A stretch of DNA of 64,000 nt, from positions 1 to 64,000 of the forward strand of contig NZ_BBPM01000038.1 of NCBI RefSeq assembly GCF_000787775.1, in the 5' to 3' direction. The stretch is from Streptacidiphilus carbonis (GTDB lineage Bacteria; Actinomycetota; Actinomycetes; Streptomycetales; Streptomycetaceae). Shown here one piece after another: positions 8,866-18,578 of the stretch. The position numbers were made by a program, and so were the translations under genes. Under the pieces are notes generated by a model, which searched no databases, was not told the origin of the DNA, and saw nothing but the letters and a program-made list of their open reading frames with translations. How positions within the stretch are numbered: the stretch's first letter is position 1; every line of letters begins with the position of its first letter.

Positions 8866-10116
8866 ATGGGATTCCTCGACGACGACGTACCCGAAGCGGA
8901 TCCGTCCGGTGAACTGCTGGCGCAGCGGTACCAGCTCGGGGAGGAACTGGGGCGCGGGGGCTCGGGGAGGGTCCTGCTGGCCGTCGACCAGCGGCTCCGG
9001 CGTCCGGTCGCGGTGAAGCTCTTCCGGTTCGGCGGCGATGCCGACACGGCCCGCCGCTTCGTCGGTGAGGCACGGATGCTGGCCAGGCTCAGGCATCCCG
9101 GGCTGGTCGAGGTCTATGACTGCGGCCAGGGCCCGTCGGGGCCGTTCCTGGTGCTCGAACTGTTACCGGGGACGAGTCTGAAGGCCCTGCTGGCCCGCGC
9201 CCCGCTGCCGATGGCAGAGGCGGTGCGGGTCACCGCGCAGCTGGCGGAGACCCTGGCGTACCTCCACGGTCTCGGAGTGGTGCACCGCGACATCAAGCCG
9301 TCCAATGTCCTGCTGGACCGTCAGGGGCGGCCCCGGCTGGTCGATTTCGGCCTGGCGAGAGCGCTGGACGAGGCGGGTGCCACGTCCAGCGGGACGGTGG
9401 TGGGCACCGCCGCCTACCTGGCCCCCGAACAGATCCACGGCCGTGGTGAGATCGGCCGCCCGGCCGACGTCTACGCCCTCGGCCTGCTGCTCCTGGAGGC
9501 GATCACGGGCAGGCGTGCCTTCCCCGGCACGCCCGTCGAGTCCGCCCTCGCCCGGCTGAGGCGTCCCCCGGTCCTTCCCGCCGGACTGCCGCGCCCGCTG
9601 CGGGCGGTGCTGAAGCGGATGACCGCGAGTGACCAGTCGCTGCGTCCTCGCGCGGACGAGGTGGCCCGACTGCTGTCCGCTCTCGGGGCCTTGCCGGCCG
9701 AGGGTCCCACGCCGGCCACGGGGCGCACGGGGCGCATCGGGCGCCGCCGGGTGGCGGCCTGGTCCGCCGCCGCGGCGACGGCTCTGGCCGCCGGGGCCGT
9801 GCTGGCCGCGGTCGCGTCCGGCCCGTACCGGGACCCGCTGTCCGGTCGGCCCGAGGCGGCCGCCACCGACCCGTCCACCGCGCCGCCGGCCTCGCTGGCA
9901 GGACCACCGGGTCCCCGCACGGGTGCGCGCCCGGGCACGACGACCGGCACGGCGGCGCCGGCCACGACCGTTCCGGCCGGGGTCGCCGGGCCGGGGTCCG
10001 CGTGGTCCGGGGCGACCGCCGGGCCTCCCGGGGTCGTGGTGCTCACGCCGGGGCAGGCGAGGAACGCCAAGTCGCACGGACACGGGCACGGGCAGGGGAA
10101 GAAGTCGGACGGCTGA
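8866..10116 (+). CDS. Transmembrane Ser/Thr protein kinase without PASTA repeats
   Basis: A eukaryotic-type kinase of 416 residues. The kinase domain (about 20-275) has the glycine loop GRGGSG, Lys51 in VAVKLF, catalytic HRDIKPSN (140-147), DFG (160-162) and an APE motif (LAPEQ). A single transmembrane helix (about 297-318) follows, then a roughly 95-residue Pro/Thr/Gly-rich tail predicted outside the cell that lacks PASTA sensor repeats. AGGAAGG lies nine bases before ATG 8866. The tail ends in a His/Gly/Lys-rich stretch. No substrate or partner gene is adjacent. Confidence 0.87.
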   Translation: MGFLDDDVPEADPSGELLAQRYQLGEELGRGGSGRVLLAVDQRLRRPVAVKLFRFGGDADTARRFVGEARMLARLRHPGLVEVYDCGQGPSGPFLVLELLPGTSLKALLARAPLPMAEAVRVTAQLAETLAYLHGLGVVHRDIKPSNVLLDRQGRPRLVDFGLARALDEAGATSSGTVVGTAAYLAPEQIHGRGEIGRPADVYALGLLLLEAITGRRAFPGTPVESALARLRRPPVLPAGLPRPLRAVLKRMTASDQSLRPRADEVARLLSALGALPAEGPTPATGRTGRIGRRRVAAWSAAAATALAAGAVLAAVASGPYRDPLSGRPEAAATDPSTAPPASLAGPPGPRTGARPGTTTGTAAPATTVPAGVAGPGSAWSGATAGPPGVVVLTPGQARNAKSHGHGHGQGKKSDG

Positions 10117-10140
10117 CGCACCTGCCGCGCAGCGCGGCGT

Positions 10141-11952
10141 TCAGCGGCCGGCGGGGTCGTCCCCGGGCTGGGGCACCGTCAGCAGGTGGGCGCTCTCCAG
10201 CAGCAGGGCGTGGACGAAAGCCTGGGGGAGGTTGCCGCGCAGCTGGCGCTGGGCGATGTCGTACTCCTCGGCGAACAGCCCCGGGGTGCCGCAGGCGGCC
10301 CGATTGCGTTCGAACATGCGCACGGCCTCGACGTGTCGGCCCTGCTGGTGCAGGGCCAGGCAGGTGGTGAAGCCGCACAGCAGGAACGCGCCCTCGGCCT
10401 CGGCCAGTGGGCGCTCGTCCTGGCGGAAGCGGTAGACGTAGCCGTCCTGCTCCAGCTCGTCGAGCACCGCCGCCAGGGTGGCGCGGGTGCGCGGATCGCC
10501 AGCGGGGAGGGCGCCCCGAAGGGCCGGGATCAGCAGTGCGGCGTCGACGCGCTCGTCGTCCGGGGAGCGCTGCCATCGCCCGGTGGGGTGCTGGCAGGTC
10601 GCGGAGACGTCGGCCAGGATCCGGTCGGCCAGCGCGCTCCACTGCGCGCTCCGCGCCCCGGGGGCGTACGGCGCCATCGCGCGCAGGCCCGCCACGCAGC
10701 TCAGCCGGGAGTGGGTCCAGCGCTGGTCGTCCAACTCCCAGATCCCGGCGTCCGGATCGTCGCCCCGCTCGGCGATCACCGCGACGGCGGCTTCGGCGGC
10801 GCGCCAGTGGTCCGTGTCCAGGCGGTCGTGGTCCGCGGCGGCGGCGAACAGGGTCAGTGCCTCGCCCAGCGCGTCGAGTTGGAACTGGCTGCTGACCTGG
10901 TTGCCGACCTTGCCGGCCCCGCCCGGGTAGCCGGTGAGCTTCAGGCTGCGCTCCTTGGGGATCGGTCCGCCGCCGACGGTGTAGGCGGGCCTGAGGTCGG
11001 GGCCGTCGGCCAGGATGCGGTCGCTGACGAAGCCCACCGCCTCGTCCAGCAGCGGGTGCGGGCCCGCCACGGCGACCGCTCGGCCCGCGTAGCACTGGTC
11101 GCGGATCCAGGCGTAGCGGTAGTCGTAGTTGCGCCCCTCCTCGGCCCGCTCGGGCAGGCTCGTGGTGGCTCCGGCCACCATGCCGCCCTTGCCGCTGGTC
11201 AGGCCGCGCAGGACGGTGTAGGCGTGCCGTGCGTCGCGGTCGGCCATCGTGGAGTGGAAGGCGGGAACGGCCCGCGCCCAGGCCTCGGCGGTCTGCGACC
11301 AGAGCCGTCCGGCGTCGGGCGGGGCCGAGCTCAATGCCCGTTCGGAGACCTCCAGCACGAGGTCGCGGTGCCCGCCCGCCGGGACCACGAGCTCCGCCTG
11401 CAGTCCGCCGTCGGAGCGGTGTTCGGCCTCCGGCAGCCCGGTCAGGCGGATGTGCAGCGGCCCGCAGCGCGCCGTCCAGGCCGTGTCCGAACGGCGCAGG
11501 TCGCGCAGCCCGTACCGGCCGAAGCCGGCTCTGGGGTCGAGCACGACGCGCACCCGGGTCCGGCCGTCCACGGCCATGACCCGGCGCAGCACCCGGGCCG
11601 ATCCGATCTGCGCCGGGTGCGCCAGCGCGTCGCGGCACTCCACCACCTGTCGGGTGGTCACCCAGCGGCTGCGCCAGATCAGCGACCCCTCCTCGTAGGA
11701 GCCGCCCCACACGAACGGCTCGTCGACCGGGGTGACGGCGAAGACGCCGCTGCCGCCGATCAACGTGGAGAAGACCGCCTCGGAGTGCCAGCGCGGCGCG
11801 CACATCCAGGCGATGTCTCCCCGAGGCCCCACCAGGGCCCCGCGCTCCCCGTCGGCCAGCAGCGCGTACTCCCGCAGCACGTGCAGCGGGAACTGCCGGA
11901 CGTCGGCCGACGCCTCACGGGCCTTCATGGCGCCGCTGACCGGGTCAGGCAC
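10141..11952 (-). CDS. GH15 glucoamylase/trehalase-like protein
   Basis: A cytoplasmic-looking protein of 603 residues with no signal peptide. The architecture is an N-terminal trehalase-associated beta-sandwich (about 20-230) followed by a GH15 (alpha/alpha)6 barrel. Visible motifs include EEGRNYDYRYAWIRDQC, typical of the GH15 active site, and GLFAEEYD near the C-terminus, containing the second catalytic Glu. Relatives hydrolyse trehalose or alpha-glucans. Start GTG 11952 overlaps the stop of the upstream DUF2231 gene by eight bases; ATG 11928 is an alternative. The two genes probably form one transcript. Confidence 0.82.
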   Translation of the reverse strand: MPDPVSGAMKAREASADVRQFPLHVLREYALLADGERGALVGPRGDIAWMCAPRWHSEAVFSTLIGGSGVFAVTPVDEPFVWGGSYEEGSLIWRSRWVTTRQVVECRDALAHPAQIGSARVLRRVMAVDGRTRVRVVLDPRAGFGRYGLRDLRRSDTAWTARCGPLHIRLTGLPEAEHRSDGGLQAELVVPAGGHRDLVLEVSERALSSAPPDAGRLWSQTAEAWARAVPAFHSTMADRDARHAYTVLRGLTSGKGGMVAGATTSLPERAEEGRNYDYRYAWIRDQCYAGRAVAVAGPHPLLDEAVGFVSDRILADGPDLRPAYTVGGGPIPKERSLKLTGYPGGAGKVGNQVSSQFQLDALGEALTLFAAAADHDRLDTDHWRAAEAAVAVIAERGDDPDAGIWELDDQRWTHSRLSCVAGLRAMAPYAPGARSAQWSALADRILADVSATCQHPTGRWQRSPDDERVDAALLIPALRGALPAGDPRTRATLAAVLDELEQDGYVYRFRQDERPLAEAEGAFLLCGFTTCLALHQQGRHVEAVRMFERNRAACGTPGLFAEEYDIAQRQLRGNLPQAFVHALLLESAHLLTVPQPGDDPAGR

Positions 11953-12580
11953 CGGTCGGCGGACGGGCCGTCACCGGGCCGCGGACGACCCGGGTCTCGA
12001 AGTCCGGCCCAGTCCCGTCCCCGGCGCTGCCGACCGCCGTGGCCTGCCGGTAGGCCACGTGACCGCCGAGCACGCCGCCGGCGCTGACGACGGTCAGCCC
12101 GGCGAAGCCCAGGACCTTGCCCCGGACCTGGTGGCCGCGCAGGCGTGCCGCCAGGGAGGCGGCGTAGAGGGCCGCTCCGGTGACGTTGGCGGCCGCGTGC
12201 ACCACCCCGACCCGGAGCTGACGTTCGTCCTGCTCGGACCAGTCCACCCAACCGGCCAGGGCGGCCGGCGGCACCCCGGCCAGGCCCGCCGCGATCAGCA
12301 CCGCGGCGCCCCGCCGCTGACCGGGCAGCAGGTCCAGCACCGCCGCGCTGGCCCAGGCCCCGACCGGCAGCTGTACCAGCGCCGGATGCAGCGGATGCCC
12401 CAGCCAGGTGCCACGGAGCACATCGCGCGAGCCGCCCAGCGGCAGGCCGCGCACCACCCGCTGCAGCGGTGCCACCAGCGTGTCCAGCGCGCGCAGCTCC
12501 TCGACCCGGTCCAGCGCCTCGCGGACCGGGGCCCGCCCGGCGGGAGGGACGATCGTCAGCCGTGTGAGTTTCATAGGCAT
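11945..12580 (-). CDS. DUF2231 membrane protein
   Basis: A protein of 211 residues with four hydrophobic segments in the DUF2231 pattern. The segment GHPLHPALVQLPVGAW (residues 61-76) is the family hallmark, and conserved histidines recur near residue 128 and at GGHVAY. In other actinobacteria this domain is often joined to a Rieske [2Fe-2S] domain; here the Rieske part is absent. It leads a two-gene unit with the GH15 gene. Function is unknown, and a redox or haem-linked membrane role is only a family-based suggestion. ATG 12574 is an alternative start. Confidence 0.78.
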   Translation of the reverse strand: MPMKLTRLTIVPPAGRAPVREALDRVEELRALDTLVAPLQRVVRGLPLGGSRDVLRGTWLGHPLHPALVQLPVGAWASAAVLDLLPGQRRGAAVLIAAGLAGVPPAALAGWVDWSEQDERQLRVGVVHAAANVTGAALYAASLAARLRGHQVRGKVLGFAGLTVVSAGGVLGGHVAYRQATAVGSAGDGTGPDFETRVVRGPVTARPPTGA

Positions 12581-12669
12581 CGCCTATCCGCTGGAAGACG
12601 GGACAAACCGGGCCGGACCGGACTCGTCCTGGCGATGCTGTCCGCCCGGGCCCGTGGCGGACCGCGTGA

Positions 12670-13737
12670 TCAGGACACCTCCTCCGGGATCGGCTGCGCC
12701 GTGCGCCGGCGCTCGGTGCTGACGACGACGCCGACCCCGGCGACCACGATCGCGCCGCCGAGGGCGATCGGCCAACTCACCGGCTCCGCGAGGATCAGCC
12801 AGCCCAGGGCGACGGCGACCACCGGGTTGACGTACGCATAGGTGGAGACCAGTGACAGCGGTGCGTTCTGCAGCAGCCAGGCGTAGGCGGTGAAGGCGAC
12901 GATCGAGCCGAAGACCACCAGGTACGACAGCGCCAGCCAGGAGCTGGTGCTGATCGAGGCGAGGTGCACCCGGTGCTGCTCGCCCCGGCCGAGCCCGATC
13001 AGCAGGTCCCCGACGCCGCCCGCGAGCATCTCGTAGGCGCTCGCGACGAACGGGTTCACCGGCATCGGCAGCCGTGAGGACGCGAAGGAGCCGGTGGACC
13101 AGAGGAGCGAGGCGGCGATCACGGCGAGCACCCCGCTGAGCTTCATGCTGCCCGCGATCCCGGGGACGGTCAGCACGACCAGGCCGGCGAAGCCCAGCAG
13201 CACCCCGACGACGGTGGCGCCGCGCGGCCGGTCGCCGAAGACCGCGCGGAGCACGACCACCCACAGCGGCACGGCGGCGACCAGCAGCGCGGCCAGTCCG
13301 GACGGGATCACCGTCTCGGCCAGGACGACCAGTCCGTTGCCGCCGACCAGGAGCAGCAGCCCGACCAGGACGACCGACGCCAGCTGCCGCCGGGTGACCC
13401 TCAGCGCGGAGGGCCCGGAACGTCCGGTGTGCCCGGCGCGCCCGGGGATCCGGGTGCGGCCGGAGCGCATGGACCGCCAGCCGATCACCCCGGCGAGCAG
13501 CAGGCCTGCGGCGAGGAAGCGGACGGCGGCCGACAGGAACGGCGGCATGGTCCGGTCGGCGATGCGGATGGCCAGATAGGTGGATCCCCAGACGACGTAC
13601 ACCAGGCCGAGGGCCGACCAGGCCATCCCGCCGAGCCGTCCGGCGTGCTCCCGGGCGCCGCGGAGGTCGGCGCTGAGCGGCGCAGGGGAGTCCGGGGCGC
13701 CGACACCTGGGGAGGGGCGTGCAGGGAGCCCCGACAT
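12670..13737 (-). CDS. EamA/DMT-family exporter
   Basis: A drug/metabolite transporter of 355 residues with ten predicted transmembrane helices in two EamA repeats. The first repeat begins VYVVWGSTYLAIRIA and the second near LWSTGSFASSRL, and each has the usual Pro/Gly-rich helix ends. The loop between helices 2 and 3 is basic and longer than usual (about residues 85-115). Start ATG 13737 follows AAGGAG at good spacing. DMT members export amino acids, nucleotides or drugs; substrate cannot be told. It appears monocistronic. Confidence 0.83.
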   Translation of the reverse strand: MSGLPARPSPGVGAPDSPAPLSADLRGAREHAGRLGGMAWSALGLVYVVWGSTYLAIRIADRTMPPFLSAAVRFLAAGLLLAGVIGWRSMRSGRTRIPGRAGHTGRSGPSALRVTRRQLASVVLVGLLLLVGGNGLVVLAETVIPSGLAALLVAAVPLWVVVLRAVFGDRPRGATVVGVLLGFAGLVVLTVPGIAGSMKLSGVLAVIAASLLWSTGSFASSRLPMPVNPFVASAYEMLAGGVGDLLIGLGRGEQHRVHLASISTSSWLALSYLVVFGSIVAFTAYAWLLQNAPLSLVSTYAYVNPVVAVALGWLILAEPVSWPIALGGAIVVAGVGVVVSTERRRTAQPIPEEVS

Positions 13738-13877
13738 CAATGTCTCCTTGTTTTGCTGCTGTACGTCACAGGGAGAAGCCAACCGCACCCCGCCGGCCGG
13801 GCGCCAGCAGAATTTCGGACCCGGTGGTGGGGCCCGTCGGCTCAGCGGTCGAGGCAGTTCGCCTCACACGATTCGCC

Positions 13878-14237
13878 TCACACGATCGGACCGCGCCCGG
13901 TGCCGTCGCCGACCGCGGCGAGGCCGGTGTGCTCACGCAGGACGCGTTCGACCGCGTCGGGGTCGTCGGGCGTGATGAACGGTCGGACGAACCGTCCGAG
14001 GTCGAGGACGATCGCGGTGTGCTTCCCCGGTCGGTGGGGATCCAGGTTCGCCCAGTAGCGGGGGTTGGCGGTGCCCCAGATGCGCCCACGTCCGGTCAGG
14101 GCGCCGGTCCGCACGCGCTGGATCGAGCGGATCTCGGGGTAGCGGACGGTCTTCGTACCCCAGGGGAAGTAGTAGCCGCGGATTCGCAGGACGTCGGGGG
14201 TGCACTCGATCCAGCGGTCCCGATAGCTGCTGTTCAC
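13878..14237 (-). CDS. Small PH-like domain protein
   Basis: A soluble protein of 119 residues. The pattern of beta strands (IECTPDVLRIRGYYFPWGTKTVRY followed by a helix near the C-terminus) resembles the bacterial PH-like domain proteins common in actinobacteria. The start GTG 14237 is preceded by AGGAGG. There is no catalytic motif. The C-terminal helix includes DDPDAVERVLREHTG. Function is unknown. It follows the large FAD/Fe-S oxidoreductase gene by 85 bases in the same direction and could be co-transcribed with it. Confidence 0.65.
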   Translation of the reverse strand: MNSSYRDRWIECTPDVLRIRGYYFPWGTKTVRYPEIRSIQRVRTGALTGRGRIWGTANPRYWANLDPHRPGKHTAIVLDLGRFVRPFITPDDPDAVERVLREHTGLAAVGDGTGRGPIV

Positions 14238-14322
14238 GCCCTGACCTCCTCCGGTGACGCTTCTGACGGTGACTCGACGGTCGGCTGCGCCCGCCGCCCC
14301 GGAGCGCCGCCCGCCGCGCCGT

Positions 14323-17300
14323 TCACCGCCGCAGCCGGCGCACGAGAGTGTAGGCGGCCGCTGCCGCCCCCGCGGTGGACACGGCGGCGGCGCCGGTGAG
14401 CAGGCGGGCCGCCTGCGGTGACGGAGCCGTCGGACGGGACACGGCCTTCTCCGGGTGGTCGGCCGGCGCGGGGCCGTCGAGGGCGAGGGCCAGCGCTTCG
14501 GCGAGGTGGAGTGCGCTGCGGCCGGTGCCGCCCTGTTCGATCTGGGTGCGGCAGCTGAAGCCGTCGGCCAGCACCAGCGCGTCCGGGGCGGTCCCCCGGA
14601 CCGCGGGCAGCACGCCCAGCTCGCCGATCTGCATCGACAACTCGTGGTGTCCCGCCTCGAAGCCGAAGTTCCCGGCCAGTCCGCAGCAGCCCTCGTCCAG
14701 CACGTCCGCGTCGACGCCGGCCCGGCGCAGCAACTCGCGGTCGGCGTCGAACTTGGTCACGGCGTGCTGGTGGCAGTGGGTCTGGACGGTGGCGGCCCGG
14801 GTGAGCACCGGCGGCCGCCAGTCCTCGGGCGCCCGCTGGAGCAGCAGTTCCGCGAAGGTGAGGAACTGCCCGGCGAGCCGTTTGACGTCCTCGTCGTCCG
14901 GCATCAGTTCGGGCGCGTCGGCGCGGAAGACCGCGGTGCAGGACGGTTCCAGTCCGACCACGGGCGTCCCGGCCTCGGTCCAGGGGCGCAGTACCTGCAC
15001 GGTGCGGCGCAACACCCGTTCGGCCATTCCCAGTTGACCGGTGGAGATCCAGGTCAGTCCGCAGCAGACGGCTTCGGCGGGCACTGCCACGTGGAAACCC
15101 GCGTCCTCCAGCACCCGCACCGCGGAGCGGGCGACGGAGGGGTGGAAGTAGGTACTGAAGGTGTCCGGCCACAGCACCACCGCACGCGGGTCGCCCGGCT
15201 CCGGCTCCGGGGTGCCGCGGGCGCGCCACCACTGGACGAAGGACTCCTCGGCGAACAGCGGCGCCTCGCGCTCGACGGCCACCCCGGCCAGCCGTTTGCC
15301 CGCCGCGGAGATCCCGGGCGCCCGCAGTACGGCGTTGACCAGCCCCGGGGCGACGCGGGACGCGCGCGCCCACAGCGGCAGCCAGCCCAGCGCGTAGTGC
15401 GCCGCCGGGCGGATCCGGCCCTGGTAGTGGTGCGAGAGGAACTCCGCCTTGTAGGTGGCCATGTCGACGCCGGTGGGGCAGTCGGACTTGCAGCCCTTGC
15501 AGGCCAGGCACAGGTCCAGGGCGTCGCGGACCGCCTCGGAGCGCCAGCCGTCGGTGATCGGGGAGTCGGGGTGCCCGCCGATCATCTCGAAGAGCAGCCG
15601 GGCGCGGCCGCGGGTGGAGTGCTCCTCCTCGCCGGTGGCCCGGTAGGACGGGCACATCACGCCGCCTTCGTGGCCGCGGCAGTTGCCGATGCCCACGCAG
15701 CGCAGCACGGCCTGGTTGAAGGAGTGGTCGTCGTGGGGGTAGCTGAAGCGGGCGTCGCCGTCGTCCCGGGGGCGCCAGTGCGGGCCGAGGCGCAACTGCC
15801 CGTCCACCGGGTTCGGCGCGACGATCTTGCCGGGGTTCATCCGGTTCCCGGGGTCGAACAGCGCCTTCAACTCGCCGAACGCGCCCACCAGGCGGTCGCC
15901 GAACATCCTGGCCAGCAGCTCGCCGCGGGCCTGCCCGTCACCGTGCTCACCGGACAGCGAGCCGCCGTAGGAGGCGACGAGGTCGGCCGCGCGTTCGACG
16001 AAGGCCCGGAACGCGGCGACGCCGTCCGCGGTACGCAGCTCGAAGGGGATGCGGGTGTGCACGCAGCCCTGGCCGAAGTGGCCGTAGAGCGTCGGATGGT
16101 CGTAGTCGAACTCGGCGAACAGCCGTTTGAGGTCCCGCAGGTAGTCCCCGAGGCGCTCCGGCGGGACCGCCGAGTCCTCCCAGCCCTCCCAGGTCTCCCG
16201 GCCGTCCGGAGGCCTGGCGGTCACACCGAGCCCGGCCTCGCGGGCCTTGAGCATCCGCTGCTCGCGCTCGGGGTCGTCGGAGAACGCGACGCCGGGGTCG
16301 TCCTCGGCGCGCCCCAGGCCGGCCAGCAGTTCGTGGGCCTGCCGGTCGACGTCCTGCTGGCTGTCGCCTGCGAACTGGACGAACAGCCAGCTGCCGCCCT
16401 CGGGGAAGGACTCCAGCGACTCGGTGTGGGTGTGCTCCTCGCGCATCAGCTGGACCATGCGGTCGTCGAGGGCTTCGAGCTGGCTGGGCCGGCAGTGCTT
16501 CAGGACCTCGGGGACGTCGTCCGCCGCGGCGGCGATGTCCGGGTAGCCGAGGACCAGGATGGCCTGGGCGGGCGGCACCGGCACCAGGTCAAGTTCCGCG
16601 TGCAGGAAGGTGACCAGGGTGCTCTCGCTGCCGACGAGCGCGCGGGCCACGTTGAAGCCGTTCTCCGGCAGCAGCGAGTCCAGGTTGTAGCCGGACACGC
16701 GGCGCGGGATCTTCGGGAAGCCCTGGCGGATGTCGGCCAGGTAGTGGTCGGCCAGCGCCCGCATGCCCTGGTAGAGCTCGGCGCGGCGGCCTCCTTCCTT
16801 GGCGATGGCCTGGTACTCCTCGGGCGGTGTCGGGCCGACCCAGCAGCGGAGGCCGTCGTAGCCGAGGACCTCCAGCCGGCGCACGTTGTCCACGGTCTTG
16901 CCGTACGCCTGGGCGGAGGCGCCGCAGGAGTTGTTGCCGATCATCCCGCCGAGCGTGCAGTGGCTGTGCGTGGCCGGCTTGGGTCCGAACATCAGCCGGT
17001 GCGGCGCCAACTGCCGGTTCAGCTCGTCCAGCACGATGCCGGGCTCGACCACGCAGGTGCGGGCCTCGGGATCGACCTCGAGCAGCCTGTCGCAGTGCTT
17101 GGTCCAGTCGATGACCACCGCGGTGTTGGTGCACTGCCCGCCCAGGCTGGTGCCGCCCCCGCGGGAGAGCACCGGGGCACCGAACCGGGCGCAGACCGCC
17201 ACCGCGGCGGCCCCGGCGTCGACCGACTCCGGGACGACCACCGCGATCGGGACCTGCCGGTAGTTCGAGCCGTCCGTGGCGTAGGCGCCCCGGCTCCCGG

Positions 17301-17430
17301 GGTCGAAACGCACCTCGCCGTCGACCTCCGCGCGCAGCGCCTGCTCCAGTCCTGCGACGTCCAGTCCTGCGACGTCCACCGGCCCCGCCGGGTCGGCCGC
17401 ACCGGGCTGGGATCCGGGTGTCCTGGTCAT
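14323..17430 (-). CDS. FAD-linked oxidase / [4Fe-4S] oxidoreductase, D-lactate or glycolate DH type
   Basis: A fusion of 1035 residues that joins the GlcD-like and GlcF-like halves of 2-hydroxyacid dehydrogenases. An FAD-binding PCMH domain (about 55-230; RGGGTSLGGQC) and an FAD-oxidase C-terminal domain (about 285-555; SLSGEHGDGQARG) come first. An Fe-S region follows, with CVGIGNC and CLACKGCKSDCP clusters. Two CCG-type cysteine domains (AVCCGL and DEGCCGLAG) complete the redox part, and there is a C-terminal hydrophobic helix. It probably oxidises D-lactate, glycolate or 2-hydroxyglutarate into the respiratory chain (family knowledge). A 15-base tandem duplication encodes DVAGL twice near residue 20. 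Confidence 0.88.
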   Translation of the reverse strand: MTRTPGSQPGAADPAGPVDVAGLDVAGLEQALRAEVDGEVRFDPGSRGAYATDGSNYRQVPIAVVVPESVDAGAAAVAVCARFGAPVLSRGGGTSLGGQCTNTAVVIDWTKHCDRLLEVDPEARTCVVEPGIVLDELNRQLAPHRLMFGPKPATHSHCTLGGMIGNNSCGASAQAYGKTVDNVRRLEVLGYDGLRCWVGPTPPEEYQAIAKEGGRRAELYQGMRALADHYLADIRQGFPKIPRRVSGYNLDSLLPENGFNVARALVGSESTLVTFLHAELDLVPVPPAQAILVLGYPDIAAAADDVPEVLKHCRPSQLEALDDRMVQLMREEHTHTESLESFPEGGSWLFVQFAGDSQQDVDRQAHELLAGLGRAEDDPGVAFSDDPEREQRMLKAREAGLGVTARPPDGRETWEGWEDSAVPPERLGDYLRDLKRLFAEFDYDHPTLYGHFGQGCVHTRIPFELRTADGVAAFRAFVERAADLVASYGGSLSGEHGDGQARGELLARMFGDRLVGAFGELKALFDPGNRMNPGKIVAPNPVDGQLRLGPHWRPRDDGDARFSYPHDDHSFNQAVLRCVGIGNCRGHEGGVMCPSYRATGEEEHSTRGRARLLFEMIGGHPDSPITDGWRSEAVRDALDLCLACKGCKSDCPTGVDMATYKAEFLSHHYQGRIRPAAHYALGWLPLWARASRVAPGLVNAVLRAPGISAAGKRLAGVAVEREAPLFAEESFVQWWRARGTPEPEPGDPRAVVLWPDTFSTYFHPSVARSAVRVLEDAGFHVAVPAEAVCCGLTWISTGQLGMAERVLRRTVQVLRPWTEAGTPVVGLEPSCTAVFRADAPELMPDDEDVKRLAGQFLTFAELLLQRAPEDWRPPVLTRAATVQTHCHQHAVTKFDADRELLRRAGVDADVLDEGCCGLAGNFGFEAGHHELSMQIGELGVLPAVRGTAPDALVLADGFSCRTQIEQGGTGRSALHLAEALALALDGPAPADHPEKAVSRPTAPSPQAARLLTGAAAVSTAGAAAAAYTLVRRLRR

Positions 17431-17508
17431 ACGCGCCCCTTCCTCGGCTCACTGGATGCAGGACGCCTGCCCGCCGCAGCGGCTCCCATGCCAGGTCCGG
17501 GGCCTCGT

Positions 17509-17542
17509 CTGCCGCCCGGCCCCATCGAGGGCCGGGCGGCAG
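17509..17542 (-). terminator. Strong hairpin after esterase gene
   Basis: A perfect 14-base inverted repeat (CTGCCGCCCGGCCC / GGGCCGGGCGGCAG) with a six-base CATCGA loop lies nine bases beyond the esterase stop codon. Actinomycete terminators often lack a U-tract, as here. Confidence 0.7.
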
Positions 17543-17550
17543 GCGGGCGG

Positions 17551-18519
17551 CTACGCGGTGGCGAATGCGCGGCGGAGGACGGTGACGGCCTGGGTGATGG
17601 CGGCTTCGGCGGCGTGGGTGCCGCGCAGGGCGTTGAGCATGACGAAGTCGTGGATGATGCCCTGGTAGCGGGTGGAGGTGACGGGGACGCCGGCGGCGCG
17701 GAGCTTGTTGGCGTAGGCCTCGCCCTCGTCGCGCAGGACGTCCGCCTCGCCGGTGATGACCAGGGCCGGAGGCAGGCCGGTGAGCTGCTCGGTGGTGGCG
17801 CGCAGCGGGCTGGCGGTGATCTCGGCCCGCTGGTCGGGGTCGGTGGTGTACTGGTCCCAGAACCACTGCATGGCGTCCCGGCGCAGGAAGTAGCCCTCCG
17901 CGAACTGGTGGTAGGAGCCGGTGTCGAAGGCGGCGTCGGTGACGGGGTAGAACATCACCTGCTGGACCAGGGGCACGTCGCCGCGCTGCTTGGCCATGAG
18001 GGTCAGGGCGGCGGTCATGTTGCCGCCGACGCTGTCGCCGGCCACGGCGATGCGGGTGTCGTCCAGGCCCTTGGCGGCGCCCTCGCGGACGATCCACTGG
18101 GCGACGGCGTAGTTCTGTTCGATGGCGACGGGGTAGCGGGCCTCGGGGGAGAGGTCGTACTCGGGGAACACCACGGCGGCCCCGGCGCCCACCGCCAGCT
18201 CCCGCACCAGGCGGTCATGGGTGTGCGCGTTGCCGAAGACCCAGCCGGCGCCGTGGATGTAGACGATCACGGGGAGGGTGCCGGTGGCGCCGGCCGGCTT
18301 GACGATCCGGGCGCGGACCGAGCCGGTCGGGCCGCCGGCGACAGTGACCCACTCCTCGTCGACCCGGGGCTCGGCGATGTCGCCGGACTGGACCTCGTCG
18401 ACGGCCTTGCGGCCCTCTGCCGGTCCGAGGTCGAACAGGTAGGGCGGGTTGGCGGTGGCCCGGGCGAACTCGGCGGCGGCCTGCTCCAGCACCGGGGCGG
18501 TCGGCGTGTAGTCGGACAT
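17551..18519 (-). CDS. Alpha/beta hydrolase fold-3 esterase (HSL family)
   Basis: An esterase of 322 residues without signal peptide. Oxyanion motif HGAGW (residues 89-93) is a variant of HGGGW. The nucleophile Ser163 lies in GDSVGG, an acidic residue in GEADVLRDEG, and the catalytic His in GIIHDF. This is the hormone-sensitive-lipase class acting on short acyl esters. ATG 18519 follows AAGGAGTCCCCCC. It diverges from an OhrR-type regulator across a 30-base palindrome, so it is probably the regulated target. The usual OhrR partner, the peroxidase Ohr, is not here. Confidence 0.87.
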   Translation of the reverse strand: MSDYTPTAPVLEQAAAEFARATANPPYLFDLGPAEGRKAVDEVQSGDIAEPRVDEEWVTVAGGPTGSVRARIVKPAGATGTLPVIVYIHGAGWVFGNAHTHDRLVRELAVGAGAAVVFPEYDLSPEARYPVAIEQNYAVAQWIVREGAAKGLDDTRIAVAGDSVGGNMTAALTLMAKQRGDVPLVQQVMFYPVTDAAFDTGSYHQFAEGYFLRRDAMQWFWDQYTTDPDQRAEITASPLRATTEQLTGLPPALVITGEADVLRDEGEAYANKLRAAGVPVTSTRYQGIIHDFVMLNALRGTHAAEAAITQAVTVLRRAFATA

Positions 18520-18578
18520 GGGGGGACTCCTTGCCTCTGACACTGTGCGGGCAGGCTGCCCGCGGCAGAAGACTATGG

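Noticed and set aside
17340-17375. 15-base tandem repeat in the FAD/Fe-S gene head
   Set aside because: Only two copies, in frame, in a disordered N-terminus; no sign of function.
14455-18540. A 1361-codon open frame on the plus strand opposite the FAD/Fe-S gene and esterase
   Set aside because: It is antisense to two genes with complete motif sets. Its product is Gly/Val/Arg-rich without domains and reflects GC-skewed codon positions.
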